The notes beneath the pieces were generated by a model. That model saw nothing but the letters and a program-made list of their open reading frames with translations. It was not told the DNA's origin and made no database searches. Both the position numbers and the translations under genes were made by a program. Shown here piece by piece: positions 43,243 to 54,788 of a DNA stretch of 64,000 nt. Source of the DNA: Cinnamomum chago (Eukaryota > Streptophyta > Magnoliopsida > Laurales > Lauraceae); contig CP142453.1 in assembly GCA_038049695.1 (NCBI GenBank), positions 33,460,501-33,524,500 of the forward strand, in the 5' to 3' direction. The stretch's first letter is position 1, and each line of letters begins with the position of its first letter.

Positions 43243-46200
43243 ATGGCTTCAAGTAAGTTTTCTTCTTTCACAAGAAACTCAAGTAAGTTTTCTTCTTTCA
43301 CAAGAAACCCCATGTAGAAGTAAAAAAGGTTTCTTTCTTTTCTTTTTTTTTTCGTTTTCTTTTTCTTTTCTTTTTTTCCACGTGTTTTCTTCTCCTTTTT
43401 TTTCGTACACGTGCTGTTTTCTTCTCTCTCTTTTTTTCTCGCGGTTTTTTTTGTCTCTTTTTTTTTTGCTATACGGACAGGTCCGTACGGACTTGGCCGT
43501 ACTGCCACGTGGCAGTGGGCCACAACCTATCAGCCAATTTTTTTTTAAGAGATTTCTCTCTTTTCTCTCTTCTCTTTTTCTTTTTTTTTTTTTTTTTGCT
43601 TTCCCTCTTTTGCTCACCATGATAATGAGGTTTATGCAATCCAATATGTTCATGCATTTTTTTTTTTTTGATGCATCAAGATAGAAGGCTAGAGTCTCTA
43701 GGTCAAGCCAACATGATTTTTGACTTGGACAAAGTTTGATTGGTTTTGACCAAGTTGGGTTGGAATTGGTCAAACTTTGGTTAAAGTTTTCTTAGCATCT
43801 AATGCATGATGATTTTCTTTGATGCATGATTTTTAGTAAATTGATTTGGAAGCATGATGATGCATACCTGGAAATCTTTTGCAAGTGTTGGGATTTGAAG
43901 CTCACAGCAATGTTGAGCCCTTTCTTAGTCTTGCAGGATTTTGAGGAGCTTTGCAAGTTTTGGAGTTTGGAGCTCGCAGCAATGTTGAACCCTTTTCCAA
44001 TTTTGTGGAAATTTGATTAGACTAGCTTGATCTCGCAGCAATGTTTGAGTTCAAACCTTCTTTGAGAATCTTCCACTGACTATGAGCTTGCAATGGTGTT
44101 GAGCTCATCTTCAGGTTTTTTATTTCTTCCGGGGTGTTTCCCTTTTCTTCAGAATTTCCCTGGAATCATGCCAAAATTTCGCTAGAATTTTTAGCAAAAT
44201 TCTGTCATTTTGATGGATTTTTTTCTTTTCCATCCTTTGCAGGCAGTTCCTCTAGAACGAACAAGGGCAAAGAGCCTGTTACTGACGCACATCGTTGATC
44301 TACCAGGTCTCCTAATGTGGCCGTACAGCAAGCCTGGGAGAAGGTCCAATTTGTGGAAAGAAACTTGGAAGAGTGCGACTCCCTCAACCGTGATGAGATG
44401 ACACAATGATTAATCGCTCTCAAGGATGAGGAGTTTTCCAAGATTATGGTAAGCAACCGTCCTTGGGTCATGGACGATCAGAGCATCGTGCCCAAGCCTA
44501 CCTTTTTTTTTTGGCGATGCAGTCCCTGACTACTTGACATACTAAAAAAAGGTGTTTTTAGTTCTCTTACATGGCAAATGGTGAGGAGATAACTATTTCT
44601 ACCTGGTCGACTTTTGATCGCACTATCTCGATCATGAGCCTTTCTCCCACATACCCTAAGAGGGAAGATCCTCCGAGCTAGGTTAAGAGGACTAATGTGA
44701 TCAAGACCGGGGTTTTTGTTGGCGGCCCTTCCGGTTATGCAGAGAAGTCTCCTGTCCGCATGGATATGTTGATGCCAGCCAGCAGCTACCAAGGTTCTGA
44801 TCATCCATCAGTCGATTTGAGACCGGTGGGCCTTGGCATTTTCCAGGGTGGCGACAGCAATTGGGTGAAGCCTTTTCGACTTCGTGGCCGTTTCAGCGCT
44901 GACTCAAGCTAGGAGTCATGGACTGATCACATCCTGCAGGTTGGCGGGGCAATTCTGAAGGAGGTTGAGATCTTTGATGCGATTCGCTCTTTTCGGCAAA
45001 TCATGGTTTTCTCTGATGAAGCCTTCATGGCCATGTTGGAGTCATTCCTTCCACAAACCAACACCTTCATTGTCACGAATGGTGAGATTGGTTTTTCTTT
45101 GAAGAAATTGAGCGCCATCACCGGGCTGCCTGTCCTCGGCAAACTTTATGAGGAGTCCATGCCTATTGACAGCGTCCTTGAGGAGCAGTCTGAGGAATTC
45201 AGACTTTTGTACTTTCATCTCGTCGCCTTCTATAATTTTTTGAAGGAGAAGGAGGGCTCGAAAGTCAGGTCCAGCAGTTGGAGGAGTTTTGGCTCTTTGT
45301 TCCCTAATTTCTTTGACAGCTGAGAGTCTTCTGATACCACAACCCGGGAAGCCAGAGTTAAGACTCCAGGTTCGAAGAAGACTTCTATCACGCGAGAAGA
45401 CTTGAAAGACTTCTTGATGAGCACAGATGCCATTTGTTCAGATATTACGCTACGGAGGGATCTCGCCGTTTGCCTCACTGGCTGAGTGAGACTATTTTTG
45501 CTGGAGGAGATGGAATGCACATCAAGCCGTATTGTATCTTGCCGGTTTGTCAGATGGCATTTGGAGAGCGGCTTGTTTTGGTGCATGCTCTTTATTCTTA
45601 TTTGTGCACCGAACTGCAGGCTGCTGCTTTCCTGGTTCGGCTTAGGCTTCCTATAAATAGGGTATATATTTCATTCGTGGTATGTGTGCCACTGTCCTGG
45701 CTTCCATCGATTAGGAGTTACACAGGATGATGACACTTTCTTGATTCGATTGGCTAGAGGGACAGCCGTTTGTAAATCACTTTTGTTTGCCCGTTTGAGG
45801 ATCCGACGGTTCAGGGACGACAAGATTGGGCAATCTTCAGTGAAGCTTTCTCTAGGTTTGTGGAAGAAGGCTTTTGATTTTGGTGTCTCCCGTGATTTCA
45901 ATAGAGCAGGGTCAGGAAGGCACTATTCTTTAACCAATGCAGAGAAGAGGTGGCTTTTTAATATACGTGTTGGTACGATGGTGTACCGTAGACATCTTTT
46001 TGTTGATATCCTGTCGTATGTCCCTTCGCGTTTGGCGCTGCAACTGGGTTTCTCTCAAGGCGTTATTGGAGCACCTCAAGCATGGTGAAGCATTTTGGAG
46101 GTTTGCACGATGGGAGGAATGCATAGGCTTTTTACAGTTCGGAGGACACTACCGCCATGATTTCCTATCCTGAGTTGCCCACTTTCCGGACTGCTGGCTT

Positions 46201-48133
46201 TACGAAATGGTTCATAGAGGGCTTTTTGGTGTATCGGGGACTTTCCAAGAAGGAGCTCGATGTCAAGCAATCTTCTGGGAAGGGTCTTGGCAGATCAGAT
46301 GGAGTCTGACGAGAGGAAGTTATTGCTTTCCTTTTTGGAGAGAAGCACAAGATAGGCTTTCTCAATGAACAGGACATCATCAGATCAGGAGCTGTACAAG
46401 AGATACATGGTGAGGTCTTGAAACAGCTAGAGGAGGAGGAGGCTGAGATCAACACTTGGATGCAAGCGGAACAAACGAAGGCTTCCATGGAGTCCACTGG
46501 GAAGAGCAGACGATCTGGTGAGGAGTCAGGCGAAGGTCCTAACTTTGACGATGGGGCGGGTACTTCAAGCAAACCGACCCATAGAAGTAAGAGGTAGAGA
46601 GGGCAGCACCGTAATAAGAGGCAGCACAAAGACTCTCCTGATCCAGAAGTCCCTCTCACCATTGCTAAAGAGATGTCAGGGGACGCTGATGAGCCTCCGG
46701 AAAAGAGGAGTCGAGAAGAAGAGACCGTTAGTGAAGGTATGATTCTTCCTCTTTCTCTTTCCGTTTCTTTTATTGAGATTTTCTATTTTGATTTGCCTTC
46801 TCTCCCTTTTTCAGTGGAAGATGATGATTTGGTGATGCCTGATGTTCCGGCTGATGAGGCAGTGACAGATCCGATGTGGCATCTGAAGAAGAACCGAGGA
46901 ACTCTGGAGTGATTCCAGAATCTTCACCTGGTATGACTTCTTTGTATTTTTTTCTTATTTTTTTGTCTGTGTTGTCATTTACTAACATGCTGCTTATTTT
47001 CTTGTCAGCTGACTTGCCACAGATTCCGACGACTTCGAGCCATCCATGGATGCGACTTTTGACGATGCTTCGAATGAACTCATGGAGGCAGAAAATATTC
47101 CGCCGATCGTCGAAGAAGGTATTTGTAGCAATAACCCTGATGATAATAATTTTTTTCAACAGGATCATATTCATACATTTTTTGCCTTGCTGGCAGGTTG
47201 TGAAGTAACAGGAGAAGTTCCCCCATCTTTTTCAGTGCCAGTGCAGGAGATGCCTGCAGTTGATCCAGAATTAGGGGCTTCTTCTTCCAGTTTCAATGCT
47301 GCAAGGGTGAAATCTTCTGAGGAGATTCTTTTGACAGTGCCCCCGATTAGAAAGAGTCTGATGATCACTCATCCGACAGGGCATGACACGGGCAGTCGAC
47401 CAATGGAGAGGGGCGAGCCTTCATCCGGGCCATCTCTTCACTATGCGAAGAAAGTGTTGAAGAGCGTTTTGAGCTCATGGGTCGAAACTCTTTCTTCTGT
47501 CCATTTGGAGGCTGGCTTTGGCAAGATCAAGCATGTGCAGGACATCCTTGCTAATAGCAAAGAGGTTGGTCTGGACATTGCAAGTGCGGAGGCTTTTGTT
47601 AACGAAGTCATTACTCTGGGCAACAAATGGAATGAGACCAAGAGCTTCCCAAATGGTGACTTTATCAATGAGATGTTTTTGAAGCATTCTGGTGAGATCA
47701 AGTCTGAACTAAACGAGATCTCGCGGACTCGGAAGCAATTTGTTTGGGAGAGGAATGTCACCGAGTTGTCTATCATTGAGCTAACAAAAGACCTGCACCG
47801 TCTTGATAGGGAGGTTGTTGAGTCCAGGCAGCGTCTCGAGCTATTGGAGGAACAAGGTGCTGCCAAGTTGACCGCCATTGTAAAAGCTCATGCTAGAGAG
47901 GGGACTCTGATTCTCCAGGTCGAGGAGGCTGAATCAATCTCCGAAAGAAGACTCAGGAATACGAGCATTGACAGATTCTTTGGGAAGAACTTCCCCGTGT
48001 TGTAGATGGGTCGCGGCGTTCTGCCGCATTTTATGGAAAAATTTTGAAGGAGCGTGGCCTAGAAGCTTTAGAGGCTAAGGCCAAGAGTCTGCTGGAGGAG
48101 TTGAATCTTTGGTTGAAGACCATGTTAGACTAA
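43243..48133 (+). pseudogene. Antisense multi-exon gene of element B: plant mobile domain-like plus coiled coil
   Basis: The start is ATG GCT TCA A|GTAAGT (43243-43252). Exon 2 (44243-44448) continues in frame as SSSRTNKGKEPVTDAHR, stop, STRSPNVAVQQAWEKVQF, to ATG|GTAAGC. Exon 3 begins at 44562 (after TTTTTAG) and stays in one frame to past 45323, with stops at 44679, 44910 and 45321. It encodes a plant mobile domain-like region: IVTNGEIGFSLKKLSAITGL and LYEESMPID. A shift follows near 45440. Later GT-AG introns are 46737-46814, 46931-47008 and 47119-47196. The C-terminal part has a helical coiled coil (SELNEISRTRKQF...RLELLEEQ) and ends LNLWLKTMLD, stop. Function unknown. Confidence 0.75.
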
Positions 48134-48329
48134 CCTCCTGATTTTTGTAACAAACTCTTTTTCTTCTTTTCTTTAGTACCTCTATGTAAAAACATTTTTG
48201 GTACTATATATACCTTTTACTTAAATTCTTTTTTATGAAAATAAGCAAAAGTTGGATGAGGATGTTTGGTTGAAAGTTTAACCAAAAGGTTGTCATTTTG
48301 TGAAAATCTTTTGTCAAATGATTGTTTTG

Positions 48330-48534
48330 GGCATGAAAGCCAGATTTTGTGGCGAAAGCTTAGATTTTGAGATGGCATAGGAGCCAAATTTTGAAATGGC
48401 ATGAAAGTTGAATTTTTGGGATGGCATAAAAGCCAAGTTTTTTGGGATGGCATGAAAGCCGAATTTTGGAATGGCGTGGATGCCGAATTTTTGAATGGCA
48501 TGAAAGCCAAATTTTTGTGGCGTAAAAGCTAAAA
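48330..48534. repeat. GGCATGAAAGCC-type short tandem repeat
   Basis: The unit (A)TGGCATGAAAGCCGAATTTT(T/G)G, about 25-32 bp, is repeated at least seven times with variants such as GGCGTGGATGCCG and GGCGTAAAAGCTA. It lies after the antisense gene and ends exactly where copia sequence begins. Confidence 0.85.
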
Positions 48535-49735
48535 TTTGGCACTTGAGGCTAGGTCATATAAACCTAAATAGGATTGACAGGCTAGTGAAAGATGGTGTCT
48601 TTCCTTCATTGGTGGTAGAACCAATGCCTGTCTGCGAGTCCTGTTTGGAAGGTAAAATGACCAAAAGACCATTTTCATCAAAGGGCAATAGGGCCAAAGA
48701 TTTATTGGAATTAGTGCATACTGATGTGTGTGGACCCATTAATGTCAGGGGCAGAGGAGGATATGAGTACTTCAACACTTTCACAGATGATTATTCAAGA
48801 TATGGATACATATACCTTATGCACCGCAAGTCCGAGGCTTTTAAAAAGTTCAAAGAGTTTCGAGCGAAAGCTGAAAAACAATTAGGTACAAGTATCTAGA
48901 CTCTTCGATCAGATCGAGGAGGGGAATATCTCTCTGGTGATTTTATGGGACACTTATCAGAAAATGGGATTCTATCCCAGTTGTCTGCTCTTGGTATGCC
49001 TCAACAGAATGGAGTAGCGGAAAGAAAGAACCGGACTCTTTTAGATATGATTAGGTCTATGTTGAGTTTCTCAGGATTACCTATATCCTTTTGGGGATAC
49101 GCCTTAGATAATGCGATGTACATACTAAACCTCGTACCATCTAAGTCTGTACCTAAGACTCTCCGGGAGTTGTGGTCTGGGCGAAAGCCTAGTCTACAAC
49201 ATTTACACATTTGGGGTTGTCTGGCACACGTGCTAAAGGTTAAGACGGATAAGTTGGAAACAAAGTCGGAAGTATGCACGTTTGTAGGATATCCTAAAGG
49301 AACTAAAGGTTGGTTATTCTATAATCCCAAAGAGCAGAAAGTGCTGGTGAGCACGAATACAGTTTTTCTGGAGGAAAATTATATGATGGACCGGAAATCT
49401 TTAGAAAAGGTGATCCTAGAAGAGATTCAAGAGAAATCAATTCCAAATCCAAGTATGGCCGAACTTAAGGAAGAACCGCCCTTACCAGACCCAGTAGTTA
49501 CACCAGTGCCTCGTCGTAGTGGGAGAATAGTCAGGCCCCCTGACAGGTTCTCGTTCTTGGGAGAGTCTTACGAGGCAATCCCGGAAGAACTGGAACAAGA
49601 TCCCTGTAACTGTGATGAAGCAATCAATGACATAGTTTCGGGACGTTGGTTAGATGCTATGAAAGCTGAGTTGGAGTCTATGTACTCTAATCAGGTATGG
49701 ACGCTTGTGGACTTGCCTGCCAATATTAAACATAT
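48535..49735 (+). pseudogene. Copia integrase
   Basis: Pre-integrase region: WHLRLGHINLNRI and PMPVCESCLEGKMTKRPF (zinc-binding H and C residues). Core: D in VHTDVCGPI, then, after an in-frame TAG at 48897, D in LRSDRGGEYLS and E in QQNGVAERKNRTL. It continues through HIWGCLAHVLK and FVGYPKGTKGW, conserved in copia polyproteins, to VWTLVDLP before the RT. Only one or two stops interrupt this stretch. Confidence 0.9.
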
Positions 49736-51075
49736 TGGGTGCAAGTGAGTCTACAAGAGAAAGAGAGGATCAGATGGAAGAGTTGAGACCTTTAAGGTCA
49801 GGCTTGTTGCGAAAGGATATACTCAGAAAGAAGATATCGATTATGAGGAAACCCTCTCGCCAGTAGCCATGCTCAAGTCCATCCAGATACTCTTATCCAT
49901 TGCGGCTCATCTCAATTACGAGAATAGGCAAATGGATGTCAAGACGGCGTTTCTTAACAGCAATCTTGACGAAGACATCTATATGATGCAGCCAGGCGAT
50001 TTTATAGCTAAACAACCAAGAGCAAAGAGTTTACAAGATGCATAAGTCCATTTATGGACTGAAGCAGGCATCCCGAACCTGGAACATTCGTTTTGACTAA
50101 GTAATCAAGTCATTTGATTTTTGTCAAAAACCGGATGAATCATGAGTGTACATGAAAAGTGAAGGAGGCAGGGTAATTTTTTTGGTCGACAACATCCTTC
50201 TCCTTGAGAGTGATATATGGATGTTGTCAACAGTAAAAAGTTTAGTTGGCTAAGACTTTTGATATGAAGGACTTGGGAGAAGCCGGCCACATCCTAGGGA
50301 TCAAACTCCATTGAGACCGGATAAATAAGATGATAGGCTTATCCCAATATACGTACATAGATAAGGTGCTGGTACGGTTTGCTATGCAAGACTCCAAGAA
50401 GGGCATTACACATTTCAGGCATGGAGTGTACCTTTCTAAGGATCAGTGTCCCAAGACACCTGAGGAAAAGGAGCATATGAGGTCGATACCATACGCTTCG
50501 GCTGTTGGTAGCCTCATGTATGCTATGCTATGTACTAGACCGGATATCTGTCATGCAGTGGGCTTAGTCAGCAGATATCAGTCCCAGGTCCTAACCATTG
50601 GACTGTTGTAAGATGTGTTCTCAAATCCTTGAGAATGACTAAATATCACATGTTGATTTACGGCAGTAATAATTTGATTCCAGTCGGTTACATAGATACT
50701 GACTTCAAGTCAGATAAGGATTCCAAGAAATCAACTTCTGGGTATGTGTTTATGCTGTAGCTGCTTGAGAAGCAGCTAAAAAGGCAGATTGGCTCAAAAG
50801 ATTCCTTATGGAACTTGGAGTGGTGCTTTTGGTGGGACAGCCGCTCACAGTTTACTGTGATAACAGCAAGGCAGTCGATAAGTCTAAGGAACCCAAGAGC
50901 CAAAAGCATGTACAGAGGTAGTAACACATGGTCAGAGAGATTGTGCAGAGAGGTGATACTGCTATCACCCAGATAGACTCTACAGACAATCTGGGAGATC
51001 CCTTTACTAAGCATTTGACTACCAAAGTCTTTAGCAGTAAGTAGATGGGATGTGCATGAGATGCAACCCTGATTG
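49736..51075 (+). pseudogene. Copia reverse transcriptase and RNase H
   Basis: RT begins VYKRKRGSDGRVETFKVRLV (after a TGA in place of Trp), with DYEETLSPVAMLKSI and QMDVKTAFLN, then frameshifts. The usual YVDD active site reads VIFLVDNILLLESD: two residues are missing and the second Asp is Asn, so the enzyme is dead. RNase H fragments include VYCDNSKAVDKSKEP and GDPFTKHLT near 50850-51020. Many stops are present. Confidence 0.85.
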
Positions 51076-51097
51076 GCATTAAGCCCAAGTGGGAGAT

Positions 51098-52798
51098 TGT
51101 TAGTTTTATGGTCTCAATACCAGTATATGATGTAATAAATTGATTAAATTTCTTTATTTATCAGTATGTATTATTGATTTCCTTTCATGAGATGAATGGT
51201 GTTTTATTACTTGTTTGCACATAACTAATATGAATGACATAATGGTTCATGAGATGAACCGGAGTCCACAAGTATACTAGGTGTAATACATGTGTATGGA
51301 TGAGATCCACATACATGAGACATGTATTGTAAATCTTATACTTAAATATCTCCACAACCAGTGATGAGATTGGGCATCTCATCTGACAAGGTTGCAGCAC
51401 TTTGATCACTATGAGATAGTGTGATTTGTCTTGATCATCGGAATGTAAGATTCTGGATCATGGTGCTGGTACATTGGATGTATTGAAGGACCATGAGAAA
51501 CACCTTATGTACACTGTCTTTACTTTAAGGTCTAATCTCATAATTCCCTAACAATAGGCTCATAATCCTGAGACATTAATGACTTCAAGTTTCTGTCTAT
51601 TCATTTGCTTTGAGTCACCAATGAGTGGGGCCAATTGTAGGTCAACACCCCGGTGATTTGGGTACGTGGTAGTAGAGCTATAGGAACATTTAATGATCAA
51701 GATGGAATCTATCTTTAATATCCCCTTGTACCAATTAATGGATTTATCATTGGTAAGTGCGCACTCATTCCAATTAAGAGTTAGTTGGATCGGTACCAAA
51801 TGATCATTATAATTAATTAGGACACAAGGAAAATAAGATATGAATCTAATTTGGTGGACAGGTCCAATTGATCCATGGATATAGATGGAGGGGCCTACTT
51901 GTGGTAATAGGGAAGTTTAGGGTCTTCTATGTAATTTATTCCTAAGACTGGGTTCAATTGCGCATTTATATAGTGGAGTTATTTGCAATTAACTGTGGGC
52001 CCGATTGCACATGAGATGTGGGGTCGCGGTGTCCCAGTTGGACCCAGCTTTCTATGGAATCCCTAGTGGTCCCCACACTAGCCCAAGATATTAGAAAGAT
52101 ACTAATTATAGTAGAACTTTGAAAGGAAATAGAAAATTACTATTTCTATTTGAAGTGAAACTTCTAATAGTGGTAATAGTAAGTTACTAATTATTAATGG
52201 AAGTGAGACTTCTATTTTAATTGGAAAAGGAGAAAGTTACTAATCATATTTGAAGTGAGACTTCTAATTGTGATTTGGTAAGATTACTAATTATTATGGA
52301 AGTAAGACTTCTATTTAAATTAGTAAGAGGAGGTTGCTTAAGTGCTATAAAAGAGGAGAGGAGCCCTTGGACGTCCCATGCATTATTCCATTATTGGAAT
52401 TCACGCCCAAGCCCTAGGATTGTGCAAGTGTTGCACACCCCTCTTCTTCTCCCCCTTCCAGTTCTCTTCTAGTTTCCTTGAGAGATTTCTCTTGGAGATC
52501 CCACCTATCTTCTTGAGAAAAGAGAATCTGATACGGATCATAACGTGGAAGATCAAAAGGTCTTAGAGATTCTGATTTGATTAGTGAAAGTGTTCATCAT
52601 CAAAGAAAGATCAACTTCTCCATTAGAGCACTACTAAGCTCCAAAGGTATAATCTACTTGTATGTTGTAGATTTCGTGGTTGCTTGTTAGGTGTTGTTTC
52701 TATCTTCTAGATAGAGATTTTTATTGTTCATGGTTATTGAGTTTGAGGACTTGGATCCTGAATTGGGTTTGTTGCCTTCTAGATAGTTGATCCCTGCA
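51098..52798 (+). repeat. Copia 3' LTR
   Basis: Begins TGTTAGTTTTATGG right after the polypurine tract AAGTGGGAGAT (51087-51097) and probably ends ...GATCCCTGCA at 52798. A TATA box (GCTATAAAAGAGG, 52346-52353) lies in the expected position. A unit near TACTAATTATTAATGGAAGT repeats about four times at 52130-52330. The right edge is a best guess. Confidence 0.72.
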
Positions 52799-52846
52799 TT
52801 AAGTGGGTCAAAAGTTTTTTAAACCTATCTGAAAAGTCAAAAGTTT

Positions 52847-53930
52847 TCAAGGGTAGTACCGCTTCAAGAGCTTGTCATTGATGGGCAGCGTACATCTGTC
52901 GCCTTCTATGTTTAGAAGAGCGTATGCGCCGTTGGAGAAGACTTTGTCAATGACGAAAGGTCCCCCGCATTTTGGTTCGAACTTGCCTTTGGATTTGTGG
53001 GCGAAAACCATTGGCCTTTTTACTGCAAGAACCAAGTCACCCTTTTTATAGGCGCGTTGCATGAACTTCTTGTCGAAAGATCCTGCCATGCGTGCTTGGT
53101 ACAGCTCAATGTTTTGTAGAGCTTCAAGCCGTCTCTTATCGAGATTATCCAACTCTTGGAGCCTCAAATTGCTTTCTTGCATCATGTCATTTTGCAAAGA
53201 TACCCTTAAGGAAGGAATTTGTACTTCCAAAGGGACAACAACTTCGCATCCATAGATCAAGGAGAATGGTATGCTATAGGTTGGTCCTCAAACGGTGGTT
53301 CGATAGGCCCACAAAACTTCTGGTAGTTTGTCGCCCCCCAGCCTCTTTTGTGACTAGAGACCATTTTCTTGAGGATTTTGCAGAGTGTCTTGTTGAAGGC
53401 TTCTACTAGTCCGTTTGCTGCCGGATTATATGGAGTCGAAAGACAACTTTGGATTTTGTACTTTTTGCAAAACTTGTAGAATCTATGATCCTGGAATTGT
53501 AGTCCGTTATCATGGATGAATCTTTTAAGTATGCCGAAGCGACAGATAATGTTGATGCGTAAGAATTGAAGGACTAATGAGGTCTTCATTTCGCTAAGCG
53601 CAAATGCTTCTGACCACATGGAGAAATAATCCGTAGCGGGGAAGATGAAATGATGACCTTTGCTTGATGGGGGAGAGATAGGACCTATGATGTCCATACC
53701 CCAGGCTTCGAAAGGCCATGAGATCGCTGTGGGATATAGTCATTCTGGAGGCATGTGGACATAATCTCCATGAATTTGGCATTGTCGACAGCGTTTAGCA
53801 AATTGTATTACGTCAGCTACCATGGTAGGCCAATAATAACCTAATCTTTTTATCTGATCATAGAGCTTAGGACTAGCCTGATGAGCTCCACAAAGACCAT
53901 CATGTACTTCTTTGAGAGTTTCCTCGGCTT
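52847..53930 (-). pseudogene. Integrase of element B
   Basis: The zinc-binding region is at 53740-53930: VHDGLCGAHQAS and AKRCRQCQIHGD (HHCC). Core: D in FPATDYFSMWSEAF, D in FIHDNGLQF and E in AANGLVEAFNKTL. The C-terminal part (52847-53260) includes YKKGDLVLAVKRPMVFAH and ends LLKRYYP, stop. No chromodomain. Frame breaks lie near 53257 and 53735. All catalytic residues remain. Confidence 0.9.
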
Positions 53931-54745
53931 CTTGTTGTGACAAGTAGCGTAGAAGTACTCTGTTGAAGGATTTTCTGTAAAACATTTTTGAAGGAATATC
54001 CAAATGAAAGTTTCGGGCTCGTCTTTGAACGCTTACCCGTTCTTTTGGATCTTCAAGTAGGATTCCGAACATAATGTATTCAATGAACGGATCCCTCCAG
54101 TCGCCGATCGGAGGTTTGAGGATGGACATTCGACTTCCGACCACTTGGCGGCATTCAACAACTGCTTGGAGTGTGTTAAGAGGAGGGAGAATCCTTCTTT
54201 GACACACTGTGATTTGCAAGTTTACCCCTTTTTGAATTGCCATAGATGCGGCGAGTCCGGCCAGGGCATCTGCACGGATGTTTTCACCTATGAGGATGTG
54301 GGTGATGTAACAGATGTCGAACTTTTGCAGAAGTGATTGTGCATTGTTGTAGTAAGGCAACAGATCATGCTTCCTGACTTTAAATTTCTGATTCATCTGG
54401 TTGACGATCTGTTGAGAGTCCCAAAACGCCTCCAGCATGGTGATGCCAGATTCATGGGTAAGTTCCAATCCCACAATCAGGGCTTGGTACTCAGCTGCAT
54501 TGTTTGAACACAGTTCCAATAGCGAGAAAGCGTGTGGAATCATGTATTTTTTGGACTGACAAAGAGAATGCCAATTCCCGATACTTGCTTTCCATTTTCA
54601 TTTGTCCTGGTTGCGCCGTCAAAGTACATGTCCCAAGAAGCATTTGATAAGGAAGTTTCCACGTTGTAGACAGGTTCGTCTGGGAGATCATCCCTGAGTG
54701 GAGAATCTTTAGGCAATAGGTGCTCTGCGAGAAAGCCTGCTAGAG
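53931..54745 (-). pseudogene. Second RNase H (aRNH) of element B
   Basis: The first acidic segment reads MYFDGATRTNENG (about 54630). After a break near 54545 come E in SNNAAEYQALIVGL and D in AFWDSQQIVNQM, then ENIRADALAGLA. It lies between the normal RNase H and the integrase, as in element A, confirming Tat lineage. Confidence 0.85.
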
Positions 54746-54788
54746 CTTGGCCTTTGAATGCTTTTTGTGGTACATACCTAATATCAAA

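Larger units (their letters stand above)
48535..52798 (+). mobile_element. 5'-truncated Ty1/copia element nested in element B
   Basis: Homology starts abruptly at TGGCACTTGAGGCTAGG (WHLRLGH, the pre-integrase zinc domain) and runs through integrase, RT and RNase H to a polypurine tract (AAGTGGGAGAT) and a 1.7-kb 3' LTR. There is no 5' LTR, gag or protease. The abrupt left edge, inside a tandem repeat of element B, points to a deletion or recombination after or during insertion. Confidence 0.88.

Noticed and set aside
43124..43684. Long plus-strand frame rich in Phe/Leu/Ser, like a membrane protein
   Set aside because: It is a translation of a polypyrimidine tract within the first intron of the antisense gene; low complexity, no family features.
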